From assembly GCA_017476665.1 (NCBI GenBank), contig JAFUZJ010000054.1, positions 62,001 through 126,000 on the forward strand: DNA of 64,000 nt, read 5' to 3'. A model generated the notes under the pieces. It was not told the DNA's origin, made no database searches, and saw only the letters and a program-made list of their open reading frames with translations. Positions 1 through 7,443 of the stretch are shown here, in pieces. How positions within the stretch are numbered: position 1 is the stretch's first letter; every line of letters begins with the position of its first letter. The translations under genes were made by a program, and so were the position numbers. This stretch comes from Lachnospiraceae bacterium. GTDB taxonomy: Bacteria > Bacillota > Clostridia > Lachnospirales > Lachnospiraceae.

Positions 1-138
1 TTTGCTCTTTTCCGCCAGCTGTTCCGCATAACTCTTCCGGATCCACTTGCAGCCGCCGCACTTGTCCGACACACTGCAGACAGCGTTCTGTTTTTGCTTT
101 CCATTCTGTTTTTGCTTCCCACTTTGTTCCTGCGTCAT
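1..138 (-). CDS. RlmD/RumA-type RNA methyltransferase, N-terminal fragment
   Basis: The 5' end of a gene that continues past the left edge; 46 codons are visible. After a Gln/Lys-rich start the protein has C-x-V-S-D-KCGGC, the cysteine pattern of the iron-sulfur site in RlmD (RumA)-type SAM-dependent uracil-C5 methyltransferases of 23S rRNA. The ATG at 138 follows GGGAG at good spacing. It lies 34 nt downstream of the YgjP-type gene, so the two may be cotranscribed. The family call rests on the Cys cluster only, because the catalytic domain is outside the window. Confidence 0.7.
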   Translation of the reverse strand, partial: MTQEQSGKQKQNGKQKQNAVCSVSDKCGGCKWIRKSYAEQLAEKSK

Positions 139-172
139 GATCCACTCCCGATCCCGTTTCCGTGCTTATCTT

Positions 173-736
173 TCACTCAATACTGTACTGTTTCAACTGC
201 TTCCGCCGCTCTCTGTAATCCGGCATATACTTTTCAACCTCCTGCCAGAACGCCGGCGAATGATCCATATGCCGTCTGTGTGCCAACTCATGCACCACCA
301 CATAGTCCACCAGCTCCTTCGGCACAAAGAGCAGCCTGCAGTTAAAATTCAGATTGCCGTCACTGCTGCAGCTCCCCCATCTGGTCTTCTGGTTGCGCAT
401 GGTAATCCGCCCGTAGGCAATGCCCATGATATCGGCGTAATACGCTACCCGCTGTGTGATCAGCTGCCTAATCTGCCGCTTACCCGCCGCCGTCACTACT
501 TCCGGCAGACAGGTGGCGGGATTTTCCTTGTGCACCTGCCACTGATTTCGCTTCTGCAGGATCCAGCCCGTATGTTTTTCAATAAAAAATCGGATTGTCT
601 CGTCCGAAACCCGGTTCGGCACCCGGACCGTGACGGTACCGTCGCTTTTCACCTGCAGTCCCAGCGTTTTTCGTCTGGAATAAACGATCTGCAGGACAAC
701 GGGCTCCTCTTCCTCGTAAATTATGTATTCCGTCAT
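173..736 (-). CDS. YgjP-like (DUF45/M48-type) zinc metallopeptidase
   Basis: 187 residues. RWGSCSS (about 119-125) and HELAHRRHMDHS (149-160) are the diagnostic motifs of the YgjP/WLM metallopeptidase family: the two His of HExxH plus the downstream His bind zinc and the Glu is catalytic. Length is normal for the family and no signal peptide is seen, so it is cytoplasmic. A GGAGGG lies 12 nt upstream of the start, somewhat far. The substrate is unknown. It is part of the chromosomal flank. Confidence 0.85.
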   Translation of the reverse strand: MTEYIIYEEEEPVVLQIVYSRRKTLGLQVKSDGTVTVRVPNRVSDETIRFFIEKHTGWILQKRNQWQVHKENPATCLPEVVTAAGKRQIRQLITQRVAYYADIMGIAYGRITMRNQKTRWGSCSSDGNLNFNCRLLFVPKELVDYVVVHELAHRRHMDHSPAFWQEVEKYMPDYRERRKQLKQYSIE

Positions 737-758
737 ACTTACACAGACCCTCCCTGTT

Positions 759-1661
759 TTATGCCGCCATGCGGTCCCGCCGCAGGGTGATATACCAGCG
801 CACCAGCGCCGTGCCGATGATGATCACATATCCAATAATGCTGAGCGGCTCCGGCGTCTCGTGCAGAAACAACATTCCCAACAACGCCGCAAAGATCACC
901 TGGGTATAGTCAAACACGGAAATTTCTTTGGCCGGGGCAAACTTGTACGCCGACGTAATGCCAAACTGTCCCACCGAGGCGGACACCCCCGCCAGGATCA
1001 GACAGAGCCACTGTCTGACCGTCATGGGGTGAAAATCCAAAATCAGAAACGGCGCCGTCACAAGACAGGAAAACACGGAGAAACACAGCACGATGATCGG
1101 CGTCCGCTCCCCTTTTCCGCCGAGCCTTCTCACAAAGACATAGGCCGTACCCGCACCGAATCCGCCGTACAGCCCAATGAGCGCCGGCACCACCGACAGA
1201 TCTCCCCCCGGCCGGATAATAAACAGCGCTCCGATAAAAGCAATCACCGTTGCCGCCACATCCACCACGGACGGAGTTTCTTTTAAAATGGGAACAGAAA
1301 GCAGGATGGCAAAAAAAGGGGAAAGCTTATTCAGCATATTTGCGTCCGCAATTCCCAGTCTGTCTATCGCATAAAAATTACAGATCAGTCCGCTGGTGCC
1401 GAAGATACATCGCCACGCGATGTCCCCCCAGCTTCCCCTTTGAACATGAAATTTTTCCTGACTCCGCAGCAGCAGAACCACCGTTACAATCGCCGCAAAC
1501 GCATTCCGGAAAAAGGCCTTCTGCATGGTGGGGACATCTCCGGAAAGGCGCACGAAAAACGTCATGAGAGAAAAGCCAAACGCTGCTGCCAGAATACACA
1601 GGATGCCTTTGATATGGGAATTTTTCTGCCCGGATCCTACGGGAAACTTCTCTCTACTCAT
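759..1661 (-). CDS. EamA/DMT-family membrane transporter
   Basis: 300 residues from the ATG at 1661, which has GGAGG 6-7 nt upstream. The frame stays open further upstream, but only by reading through tRNA-Pro, so that extension is rejected. The protein has about ten hydrophobic helices in two halves (first half from GILCILAAAFGFSLMTFFVR, second from about residue 150), as in the drug/metabolite transporter superfamily with two EamA domains. These are inner-membrane exporters of small metabolites; the substrate cannot be read from sequence. The gene follows tRNA-Pro and its terminator. Confidence 0.85.
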   Translation of the reverse strand: MSREKFPVGSGQKNSHIKGILCILAAAFGFSLMTFFVRLSGDVPTMQKAFFRNAFAAIVTVVLLLRSQEKFHVQRGSWGDIAWRCIFGTSGLICNFYAIDRLGIADANMLNKLSPFFAILLSVPILKETPSVVDVAATVIAFIGALFIIRPGGDLSVVPALIGLYGGFGAGTAYVFVRRLGGKGERTPIIVLCFSVFSCLVTAPFLILDFHPMTVRQWLCLILAGVSASVGQFGITSAYKFAPAKEISVFDYTQVIFAALLGMLFLHETPEPLSIIGYVIIIGTALVRWYITLRRDRMAA

Positions 1662-1675
1662 CTTTAACCTCCAAT

Positions 1676-1721
1676 GAAAAAAGTACCAAAATCGGGAAAT
1701 CCCAATTTTAGTACTTTTGAT
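1676..1721 (-). terminator. Rho-independent terminator after tRNA-Pro
   Basis: On the minus strand AAAAGTAC-TAAAATTGGGA pairs with TCCCGATTTT-GGTACTTTT, a long near-perfect stem ending in a T run. It lies directly 3' of tRNA-Pro and upstream of the transporter ATG. Confidence 0.85.
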
Positions 1722-1722
1722 C

Positions 1723-1799
1723 GTCGGAGTGGCGGGATTCGAACTCGCGACCTCCACCTCCCTAAGATGGCGCTCTAACCAAGCTGAGCCACACCCCGA
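1723..1799 (-). tRNA. tRNA-Pro (anticodon AGG)
   Basis: Full cloverleaf on the minus strand. Acceptor TCGGGGT pairs with ACTCCGA, D-arm GCTC/GAGC, anticodon stem CCATC/GGTGG around loop TTAGGGA with AGG at 34-36, and a T-arm with loop TTCGAAT. No CCA is encoded. A terminator follows directly. Confidence 0.93.
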
Positions 1800-1896
1800 A
1801 ACACAAGTAAGATTATAACCTGTGTGTTTTAAAAAAGCAAGCACTTTTTTCACAAAATGCGGATTTTGTGAAATATGCCTTAAATTCGACATTTTC

Positions 1897-3405
1897 TCAA
1901 TTATTTTCTTTCGTTTCCAACAATTTCACCAGATATTCCCAGACCCGTTTCGTAGAGGCAATGCTCAATCTTTCCTCCGTGGTATGGATATTCTTCATAT
2001 CCGGCCCAATGGAAACGCAGTCCAGATCTTTGATTTTGCTGCCCAACAGCCCGCATTCCAGGCCGGCATGGATTGCCTCCACCTGCGGCTCGCTGCCGTA
2101 CATCTCCCGGTACACCCGGATCATCTTATCCCGAAACGGCGAGTCCGCGCGATATTTCCAGCCGGGATACTCCCCCGAAACCTGAATGTCGCCGCCCGCC
2201 AATGCTGTCACGGCTTCCAGTTTCCCAATCAATGCTGCCTTTGCGCTCTCCAGACTGCTGCGCACGGAGAATTCCGCCGAGAACCGATCCTTCTCCAGAT
2301 GCAAAATCCCCAGATTCAGGGAGGTTTCCACCAGCCCCGGGATATCGGCACTCATGGCCTGTACGCCATTGGGAAATCCGATCAGCAATGCCGCCGCACG
2401 CTTTGTATCAGCCACTGTCCAGGCCGTAGTCCAAGCCGCATCGGCCCCGGCTTTGGCCTGCCCGTCTTTGGTCTGTCCGGCTTTGGTCTGAACCCAGGCA
2501 GCCGTCAGTGAAAAACCGGGATCCCTGCGTTCCAGCTCTGTCTGGATCTCCTGCCGGTACGCCGCCACAATTTGCTCCACCGCATCGCAATCCTCTGCTC
2601 TCACGGCCAACAAAGCCTCCGTCTTGCGGGGAATCGCGTTGTCCGCCAGGCCTCCCTCCGCTTTCACCAGCCTCACCGGGACCTCCTCACAGAGTTTCCA
2701 CAGAAGTCTGCCGAGCAGCAGATTGGAATTACCTCTTTCCTTATGGATCTCCTCTCCGGAGTGTCCGCCCAGCAAACCGTCAATCACAACCTGACAGTAC
2801 CTGTCCGTTTTCTTTACGGCTTCGCAGCTTCCCGTCAGCCCGCAGTTCACTCTGGCGCCGCCGGCACAGCTTGTAAGGAAGATCCCCTCCTCCTCCGAAT
2901 CCAGATTCAACAGCCGATTTCCCTTCAGCATAGACAGATCGATCTCCCTGGCCCCATCCATGCCCACTTCTTCGTCCACCGTAAACACGATCTCCAGTGC
3001 CGGATGCTTTAATTCCGGGGAATCCAGAATTGCCAGCCCATAGGCCACCGCAATGCCGTCATCGCCGCCCAGGCTCGTTCCTTCCGCATAAATATCATCC
3101 CCGCTCACGCCCACCTGCAGCCCCTCTGTCTTCAGGTTTCTGCCGCAGTCCGGCGTTTTCACCGCCACCATATCCATATGTCCCTGCAGAATCAAAGTCG
3201 GCTCATCTTCATAGCCCGGCGTTGCATCCTGAAAAATGATCACATTCTTCCATTCATCCTGGATCACGCGCAGCTTCCGCTTTACAGCAAACTCTTTCAA
3301 AAAATCACTGATCTGCCCCACATTGCCTGATCCATGCGGAATCCGGGTGATCTCCTCAAAATAATAAAAAACCTTTTGTGGTTCTATCTTTTCCAAAACA
3401 CGCAT
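1897..3405 (-). CDS. pepD: Cytosolic non-specific dipeptidase (aminoacyl-histidine dipeptidase, M20)
   Basis: 502 residues from the ATG at 3405 (GGGAGG 8-9 nt upstream); a longer reading would run through tRNA-Asn. The M20 metal-binding and catalytic motifs are present: GHMDMV, GGDDGIA and DEEVGMDGA, with the family marker SGEEIHKERGN further on. It should hydrolyse Xaa-His and other dipeptides in the cytoplasm with two zinc or cobalt ions. Near residue 365 there is a short degenerate repeat (TKAGQTKDGQAKAGADA) that looks like a low-complexity insertion in a surface loop. Chromosomal flank. Confidence 0.9.
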   Translation of the reverse strand: MRVLEKIEPQKVFYYFEEITRIPHGSGNVGQISDFLKEFAVKRKLRVIQDEWKNVIIFQDATPGYEDEPTLILQGHMDMVAVKTPDCGRNLKTEGLQVGVSGDDIYAEGTSLGGDDGIAVAYGLAILDSPELKHPALEIVFTVDEEVGMDGAREIDLSMLKGNRLLNLDSEEEGIFLTSCAGGARVNCGLTGSCEAVKKTDRYCQVVIDGLLGGHSGEEIHKERGNSNLLLGRLLWKLCEEVPVRLVKAEGGLADNAIPRKTEALLAVRAEDCDAVEQIVAAYRQEIQTELERRDPGFSLTAAWVQTKAGQTKDGQAKAGADAAWTTAWTVADTKRAAALLIGFPNGVQAMSADIPGLVETSLNLGILHLEKDRFSAEFSVRSSLESAKAALIGKLEAVTALAGGDIQVSGEYPGWKYRADSPFRDKMIRVYREMYGSEPQVEAIHAGLECGLLGSKIKDLDCVSIGPDMKNIHTTEERLSIASTKRVWEYLVKLLETKENN

Positions 3406-3488
3406 ATCAAGCGCCTCCCTATTGTCTGCAATGACAAACGGGGAAGCTTTCCGCTTCCCCGCCTGCATTCGGATTTTCATACCCTGCG

Positions 3489-3560
3489 CTCCCCGAGTAG
3501 GGCTCGAACCTACAACAACTCGGTTAACAGCCGAGTGCTCTACCATTGAGCTATCGAGGA
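3489..3560 (-). tRNA. tRNA-Asn (anticodon GTT)
   Basis: Cloverleaf on the minus strand: acceptor TCCTCGA with TCGGGGA, D-arm GCTC/GAGC, anticodon loop CTGTTAA with GTT, T-arm GTAGG-TTCGAGC-CCTAC. No encoded CCA. This is the last chromosomal gene before the prophage. The prophage abuts its 5' side, not the 3' half that tRNA-targeting integrases usually use. Confidence 0.93.
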
Positions 3561-3677
3561 TCATTTCAATCACAAGCTTAGTATAGTGATTCCCTTTTCA
3601 AAAGTCAAGAGCCTCCAACACAAATATATGCAATTTGAGAAATTTTATGTATATTTCTTTGATGCTGTATTTTAGGG

Positions 3678-3737
3678 CATTTCAGAGCTGAAATGTAGGA
3701 ATAATCAATAAATATCCCGCTTTTTTCAGCTCTGAAA
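3678..3737. repeat. Paired palindromic 14-mers at the chromosome/prophage junction
   Basis: TTTCAGAGCTGAAA (3680-3693) and TTTCAGCTCTGAAA (3724-3737) are exact reverse complements of each other and each is nearly self-complementary; the first extends to an 18-bp near-palindrome (3678-3695). They sit between the holin gene end and tRNA-Asn with no T-tract, so a terminator reading is weak. They may be recombinase arm sites or part of the attachment site. The rest of 3561-3752 holds nothing else that I can recognise. Confidence 0.5.
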
Positions 3738-3752
3738 CACTCTTATTTGCAT

Positions 3753-4199
3753 TTAAGATTTCTTCTCGTCAAGTTCGTCTGCATCGGGTAGTTCGTCAGT
3801 ATATTTGCTCAAAAATTTGCTGACGGCTTCCCAGACGTGCTTGACAGGCAGACCACATAGTGCCATATTTTTCAGAATACTTGTAACTTCATATGCAATA
3901 TACAAAATTGCGAAAAATTCGGTTAGTCCAATTGAACCACCGATATACGATCGGACTTCTTCCGGAATGAACCCGATCAGGTTGATATGTACCAAAATAT
4001 CAATGGCCTGAAAGAAGATCAGGGACACCAGCATACCTGCCTTACGAATAGCCCCGTCAATCCCAACTGAAGAATTGAACTTCTTCCATTTAATAGCTCG
4101 CAGCACACCGAAAATCGTATCGATGATCACCCCGATGATTACGAGCAATATCATTTTGTTGTTTGCGCATTGCTCCAAGAACGCTCTTGTGAATGTCAT
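3753..4199 (-). CDS. Phage holin (Holin_4 / TcdE-type family)
   Basis: 148 residues with three or four hydrophobic segments (about 18-36, 53-75 and 85-110), charged loops and a charged C-terminal tail (DELPDADELDEKKS). The pattern LLVIIGVIIDTIFGVLRAIKWKK matches toxin-secretion/phage-lysis holins. It would form inner-membrane lesions that release the GH25 endolysin. It is the distal gene of the late region. AGGAGG precedes the ATG. The endolysin is not beside it but about 17 kb away in the tail cluster. Confidence 0.85.
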   Translation of the reverse strand: MTFTRAFLEQCANNKMILLVIIGVIIDTIFGVLRAIKWKKFNSSVGIDGAIRKAGMLVSLIFFQAIDILVHINLIGFIPEEVRSYIGGSIGLTEFFAILYIAYEVTSILKNMALCGLPVKHVWEAVSKFLSKYTDELPDADELDEKKS

Positions 4200-4220
4200 A
4201 GTTTGTCCTCCTCTTAGACA

Positions 4221-4249
4221 AAAATTAAGAGCCTCCGTTATGGAAGCTC
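4221..4249 (-). terminator. Terminator after the small acidic gene
   Basis: Minus-strand GAGCTTCC-ATAAC-GGAGGCTC hairpin followed by TTAATTTTTG, between the 52-residue gene and the holin. Confidence 0.65.
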
Positions 4250-4266
4250 CTATTTTGAATGGTTTT

Positions 4267-4425
4267 TTATTCTTCTACAATTTCAAACAGCTCTGGCGGA
4301 TATAAATAATCTTCTTCCTCGTCGTCTACAATACGGTACCAACCTCTTTCAACGCTAATTACATTATACACCTTTCCGACTGTCAAGAAAATAGTTTTGG
4401 GCTCTACTTTTAATTTGACTTTCAT
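4267..4425 (-). CDS. Small acidic phage protein, unknown function
   Basis: 52 residues from the ATG at 4425, which has GGAGG at good spacing. An ATG at 4431 overlaps the upstream stop as ATGA and is also possible, so translation is probably coupled. Basic N-terminal half (MKVKLKVEPKTIF) followed by GWYRIVDDEEEDYLYPPELFEIVEE. I do not recognise the family; the short beta-rich pattern could be SH3-like. Confidence 0.7.
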   Translation of the reverse strand: MKVKLKVEPKTIFLTVGKVYNVISVERGWYRIVDDEEEDYLYPPELFEIVEE

Positions 4426-4427
4426 AC

Positions 4428-4940
4428 TCATTCCTCCCATCGCTTAATCTTGAGTTCAACCTTTCCCGCTGATTCCTCTTGATACCAATGAATTTCTGCC
4501 TTTACTTCCTCGCCATCACAGTCAATTACTGTATGGCCTTTACACTTTTGCCAATCTTCAGGATCGCCGCCATATGCGTCAGCTAATCTTAATTTTGTAA
4601 CCTCTCGAATTTCATCGGAAGTACCTTTGCCGGCAAATATCTCTTGCCCAAGAACCCTAGCACCATCAGCAATATGGTATTTCTTATCTGTACCGGGATA
4701 TTCTACATCATACTCAGACCACCGTTTCTTATTCCCAAAGAACTGCAAGTCGTACTTTAGGATACCACTTTTCTGCTGCTTTTTCAACGGGTACGGTGGT
4801 CCATTTCTTACTCCCCACTTCTGTCCCTTAATCCCATGGTGCGCGAGATAGCCTCTTGACGACTTGTAATACTTTAGCCAGACATCAGTGCTGCTCAATG
4901 GAATCATCTCCTTCGGAAAAGATGAATGAAATTTAGACAT
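4428..4940 (-). CDS. HHGIxGxKWG-tagged phage protein, minor-head-type C-terminus
   Basis: Up to 170 residues. YLAHHGIKGQKWGVRNGPPYPL near residue 31 is the tag shared with five other proteins of this phage. Then comes ILKYDLQFFG, common in phage head and tail proteins, and a C-terminal domain ending HTVIDCDGE-VKAEIHWYQ-KVELKIKRW, which resembles tails on phage minor head proteins. The start is uncertain: the ATG at 4940 lacks a Shine-Dalgarno, while TTG at 4898 has GAAGGAG about 9 nt upstream. It is the only tagged gene far from the 29-35 kb cluster. Probably a virion component. Confidence 0.7.
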   Translation of the reverse strand: MSKFHSSFPKEMIPLSSTDVWLKYYKSSRGYLAHHGIKGQKWGVRNGPPYPLKKQQKSGILKYDLQFFGNKKRWSEYDVEYPGTDKKYHIADGARVLGQEIFAGKGTSDEIREVTKLRLADAYGGDPEDWQKCKGHTVIDCDGEEVKAEIHWYQEESAGKVELKIKRWEE

Positions 4941-4963
4941 GCTTTTTTGTCGAACATTACAAA

Positions 4964-4992
4964 TTGACAGCCCACTACATGTTTCTTACAAT
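4964..4992 (+). promoter_or_regulatory. Sigma-A promoter for the plus-strand gene at 5082
   Basis: TTGACA (4964-4969), 17 nt, TACAAT (4987-4992), close to consensus, on the strand opposite to the phage late genes. It is followed by a leader of about 90 nt and then the gene. Confidence 0.8.
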
Positions 4993-5081
4993 ATATTGTG
5001 AATGAGGAAGGAGTGGCACTACATATGGTGGGCTATGGGTGAGAATACGGCAAAAAATATATCGAGAAAGGAGGGAACTGT

Positions 5082-5228
5082 ATGAATGGTGCTTATGCAG
5101 CTTTATCGCTGTTAGCCAAATATCTTGAAGATTTCGAGAAGCACACCGAGTGCTATTACCACCACGAAACTGATTTCAAGGTTATAGATGACTATTATGA
5201 CGAAGACTTCAACTTCATTATCTTATAA
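5082..5228 (+). CDS. Small acidic plus-strand gene, unknown function
   Basis: 48 residues beginning MNGAYAALSLLAKYLEDFEK and ending in an acidic, aromatic tail (HHETDFKVIDDYYDEDFNFIIL). AAAGGAGGG lies 7-8 nt upstream. It forms a complete single-gene unit with a consensus promoter and terminator inside the oppositely transcribed late region, which is typical of lysogen-expressed accessory genes. I do not recognise the family. Confidence 0.75.
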   Translation: MNGAYAALSLLAKYLEDFEKHTECYYHHETDFKVIDDYYDEDFNFIIL

Positions 5229-5236
5229 ACACCAGA

Positions 5237-5271
5237 AAATCCTTAGTGCCACAAACGCTGAGGATTTTTTG
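5237..5271 (+). terminator. Terminator of the 5082 unit
   Basis: AATCCTTAG pairs with CTGAGGATT, followed by TTTTT, 8 nt after the stop codon. Confidence 0.8.
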
Positions 5272-5293
5272 TTCCCTCCTGAACTCACAAGAA

Positions 5294-5378
5294 CAAAAGA
5301 AAAAGAGAATACGTATGGGACTCGAACCCATCTCACCCGCCGCTCATTAGTACCCCTGAACTAACGTATTCTCTTTCA
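5294..5378 (-). ncRNA. tRNA-like small RNA lacking an anticodon arm
   Basis: Minus strand. An 11-bp closing stem AGAGAATACGT/ACGTATTCTCT (5364-5374 with 5304-5314) encloses a D-arm-like TAGT-TCAGGGGT-ACTA, a short G-rich link without a 5-bp anticodon stem, and a perfect T-arm ATGGG-TTCGAGT-CCCAT. TTTTTCTTTTG follows, so the closing stem also makes a terminator. The 5' end begins just after a copy of the phage promoter-like element (5374-5406). It is not a normal tRNA because the anticodon arm is missing. It could be a decoy, a processed RNA or an eroded tRNA. Confidence 0.65.
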
Positions 5379-5406
5379 TAACACGGCTTGTAAAATTGGC
5401 GCAAGC
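5374..5406 (-). promoter_or_regulatory. Phage promoter-like element, copy k
   Basis: Minus strand: TTGCGCC, then AATTTTACAAG, then CGTGTTATGAAAG. It is one of about 14 copies, the only one in the tail region, and sits directly upstream of the tRNA-like RNA. Confidence 0.6.
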
Positions 5407-6084
5407 TTAATTGCGTTCCACGCTTGTCACCTGCTCCCACTTCCCATGATTGCTAGACCAGAACAACATATGACCTGTTACGGAAATATACAACTCAGTC
5501 TTATAGTTTGATCCGCCAAATGCAATAAGTGTTCCGTACTTGGAAATATCATCTGGCAGAGTATGATACGGCAAGTTATTTGGATTGGTACTTGTGATGG
5601 TTATTCCGGGATTATCCGTCATATAATCTTTTGTCGGATCAGTCCATGTCTTCGTTTGCAGTTTATCACTTACTGCAGCTAAAACACTCTGCATCCTGCC
5701 AACCGTTTCTCTCAGCTCCTCCAGCCCCTCAATGGTATAGAGCTTAAACGCATAGTAGTCGACCACTATATCTGCATCATTTGTCTCACTATTGCTTATC
5801 CAAAAAAACACAAAGCCGTCTTTTGTTTTCTGCCCTATGTTACCTCCCATGGATGGAGTGCCGTTGGTACTGTATTTCATGGAGCGAATGGTGAAAGTTA
5901 TCTCATAATCCGCATCGGGCATAGGAGAATCAAACGTAATGTCTTTCCTGGCAATTCCATTCTGCACGTCTCCGGCAGATATTGTGATTGTACCACTCCG
6001 GGTGGTACTCGCGCCATACTCCACCATGCCCCGCCCTGCAATCCTTGACAGGCTGCCGTCTGAATTTACCCTATTTACACTCAT
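5407..6084 (-). CDS. Tail fibre / receptor-binding-type protein
   Basis: 225 residues from the ATG at 6084 (GGGGGTGA upstream). Gly/Ser-rich beta N-terminal half, then a helical stretch (IEGLEELRETVGRMQSVLAAVSDKL, about 128-152) able to trimerise, then a C-terminal beta domain (LPYHTLPDDISKYGTLIAFGG ... HMLFWSSNHGKWEQVTSVE). This layout fits a short fibre or fibre tip. It is the last of the tail-fibre run, downstream of the baseplate genes. The receptor is unknown. Confidence 0.55.
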   Translation of the reverse strand: MSVNRVNSDGSLSRIAGRGMVEYGASTTRSGTITISAGDVQNGIARKDITFDSPMPDADYEITFTIRSMKYSTNGTPSMGGNIGQKTKDGFVFFWISNSETNDADIVVDYYAFKLYTIEGLEELRETVGRMQSVLAAVSDKLQTKTWTDPTKDYMTDNPGITITSTNPNNLPYHTLPDDISKYGTLIAFGGSNYKTELYISVTGHMLFWSSNHGKWEQVTSVERN

Positions 6085-6097
6085 TTTGTCACCCCCT

Positions 6098-6670
6098 CTA
6101 ATAATCAATCATGGCCGCGCCACCAATAAATATGATAGCATCCTCTACAAGATGCTCATTCGGCGAAATGCCGATACCTATCGTGTCACTTTCTTCGTCC
6201 CAATAGAACCATGGGCGTATATCTTCCCCGCCGCTGATATATCCTCTAAGGGGGACACTCCCACCGACTAATCTGTGGATATTACCTTCATCAATCTTGT
6301 ATACAGGATAAATGTAGTTTGTGCCACTAGAAAAGTCTCTTGTAAGGCGGAAACTGCCACCAACACTTAACATTTGTCCGCAACGCTTTACTTCAAACGG
6401 TCTGTCTAAATCCTCTTCTTCACCATCATCATTAATTCGTGTCAAAGATGCAAAAGAACTCAATCCATAATCCGGAGTGTAAGTTGTACTTAAGTCGTCA
6501 TCATCTGTAATATTTGCTATCACATATTTTTTCTTCTCCGCTGTGCTTAACGCGTCCCACTCCGCCTGCGTGCCGACAAATTCCTTGCTCTGTTTTCCTT
6601 CCAGCTTCTCACCGATCTCAGTAAAAAGTGGCTCCAAATCGCCATATGAAGCAAAATTTTTTTGACTCAT
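6098..6670 (-). CDS. Tail fibre-associated protein
   Basis: 190 residues. The N-terminus SYGDLEPLFTEIGEKLEGKQS resembles the head of tail-fibre proteins (compare SYENAKEIMNGIATKF in the next gene). EFVGTQAEWDALSTAEKKKYVIANI is a motif common in fibre and baseplate proteins. The rest is predicted beta. GGAGG precedes the ATG. Probably a baseplate-attached fibre subunit; function inferred from position. Confidence 0.6.
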   Translation of the reverse strand: MSQKNFASYGDLEPLFTEIGEKLEGKQSKEFVGTQAEWDALSTAEKKKYVIANITDDDDLSTTYTPDYGLSSFASLTRINDDGEEEDLDRPFEVKRCGQMLSVGGSFRLTRDFSSGTNYIYPVYKIDEGNIHRLVGGSVPLRGYISGGEDIRPWFYWDEESDTIGIGISPNEHLVEDAIIFIGGAAMIDY

Positions 6671-6691
6671 GTTTACCTCCTTATAAATAAC

Positions 6692-6724
6692 GAAAGGACG
6701 GCTCCACTAGGAACCGCCCCAGCA
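6692..6724 (-). terminator. Terminator between tail-fibre genes
   Basis: Minus-strand hairpin GGCGGTTCC-TAGT-GGAGCCGTC followed by TTTCGTTATTT, after the 6739-7416 gene. Confidence 0.65.
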
Positions 6725-6738
6725 TTACTATTTTGAAT

Positions 6739-7416
6739 TTAGTCAAGCAGAGCCAACAGTGCGTTCACCTGAGCTGAAGTCAAGCTATCGGGCTCAGCAG
6801 CTGCGATCAAACTCTCGAGAGTCACCGGGTCCACCTCGTCATCATCCCAGTCGGTGTTCTCGGTGTGAGCTGCCTTGAACTGATACAGCCCATCCTCATG
6901 CACCACCACATCACCGATTGCATAAGCCTTGGTGGATTCAAACGCGTCTGCTAAATCAGCAACTGCCGCGTCGATTTTTGCATTGATACTGTCCACGTCT
7001 ACGAAAGAACCGGAAATATCCAGCTTCACGCTCACTGTAGCGGTGTAATAGGTCTTGCCGGAAGCAACCTCAGTGTCTGCACTCAGGACATACTTCCCGT
7101 TAACCAGCTCGTAATAGCCCAGAGCAGAGGGATCACCTGTGGGACTTGCTACTGCCTCATAGGTGGTCAAGTCTGCTACTGCCACATTGGTGCCTGCGGG
7201 ATACTTTTTGCCTGCGCCTTCAACAAAGCGGGCATCGGTGGTGAACTCATCGGTCACATTATACACATAGCCAGCCATAGCCTGAGTGAGTGTGGAAGGC
7301 AGGTTGGCAAATGTGCTGTTGCCACGGAATTTGTAAGCTGCTCCGAGAGAGTTAAATTTGGTTGCAATACCGTTCATGATCTCTTTAGCGTTTTCATAAG
7401 ATACATAATTCTGCAT
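6739..7416 (-). CDS. Tail protein with carbohydrate-binding-like repeat
   Basis: 225 residues. The middle holds GYYELVNGKYVLSADT-V-SGKTYY, a segment also found in the C-terminus of the major tail protein at 22548 (GWYELSGTTYVLSTDT...KTYY). Next is AYAIGDVVVHEDGLYQFKAAH, which looks like a CBM5/12-type chitin-binding fold. The C-terminal LTSAQVNALLALLD recurs in the next gene as LTQEQMTALLALIS. Likely a baseplate or fibre component that contacts the cell wall. Confidence 0.6.
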   Translation of the reverse strand: MQNYVSYENAKEIMNGIATKFNSLGAAYKFRGNSTFANLPSTLTQAMAGYVYNVTDEFTTDARFVEGAGKKYPAGTNVAVADLTTYEAVASPTGDPSALGYYELVNGKYVLSADTEVASGKTYYTATVSVKLDISGSFVDVDSINAKIDAAVADLADAFESTKAYAIGDVVVHEDGLYQFKAAHTENTDWDDDEVDPVTLESLIAAAEPDSLTSAQVNALLALLD

Positions 7417-7443
7417 AATTTATTATCCTCCTTTTGAGTTGGT

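Noticed and set aside
1662..1892. Upstream extension of the EamA transporter frame
   Set aside because: It runs through tRNA-Pro and its terminator; the ATG at 1661 has a good ribosome site.
3489..3560. tRNA-Asn as the attachment site
   Set aside because: The prophage abuts the 5' side of the tRNA, whereas tRNA-targeting integrases usually use the 3' half; no repeat can be tested because the other end is outside the window.
3406..3573. Upstream extension of the PepD frame
   Set aside because: It reads through tRNA-Asn; the ATG at 3405 has GGGAGG upstream.
5294..5378. A functional elongator tRNA
   Set aside because: Acceptor, D- and T-arms can be drawn, but there is no anticodon stem.
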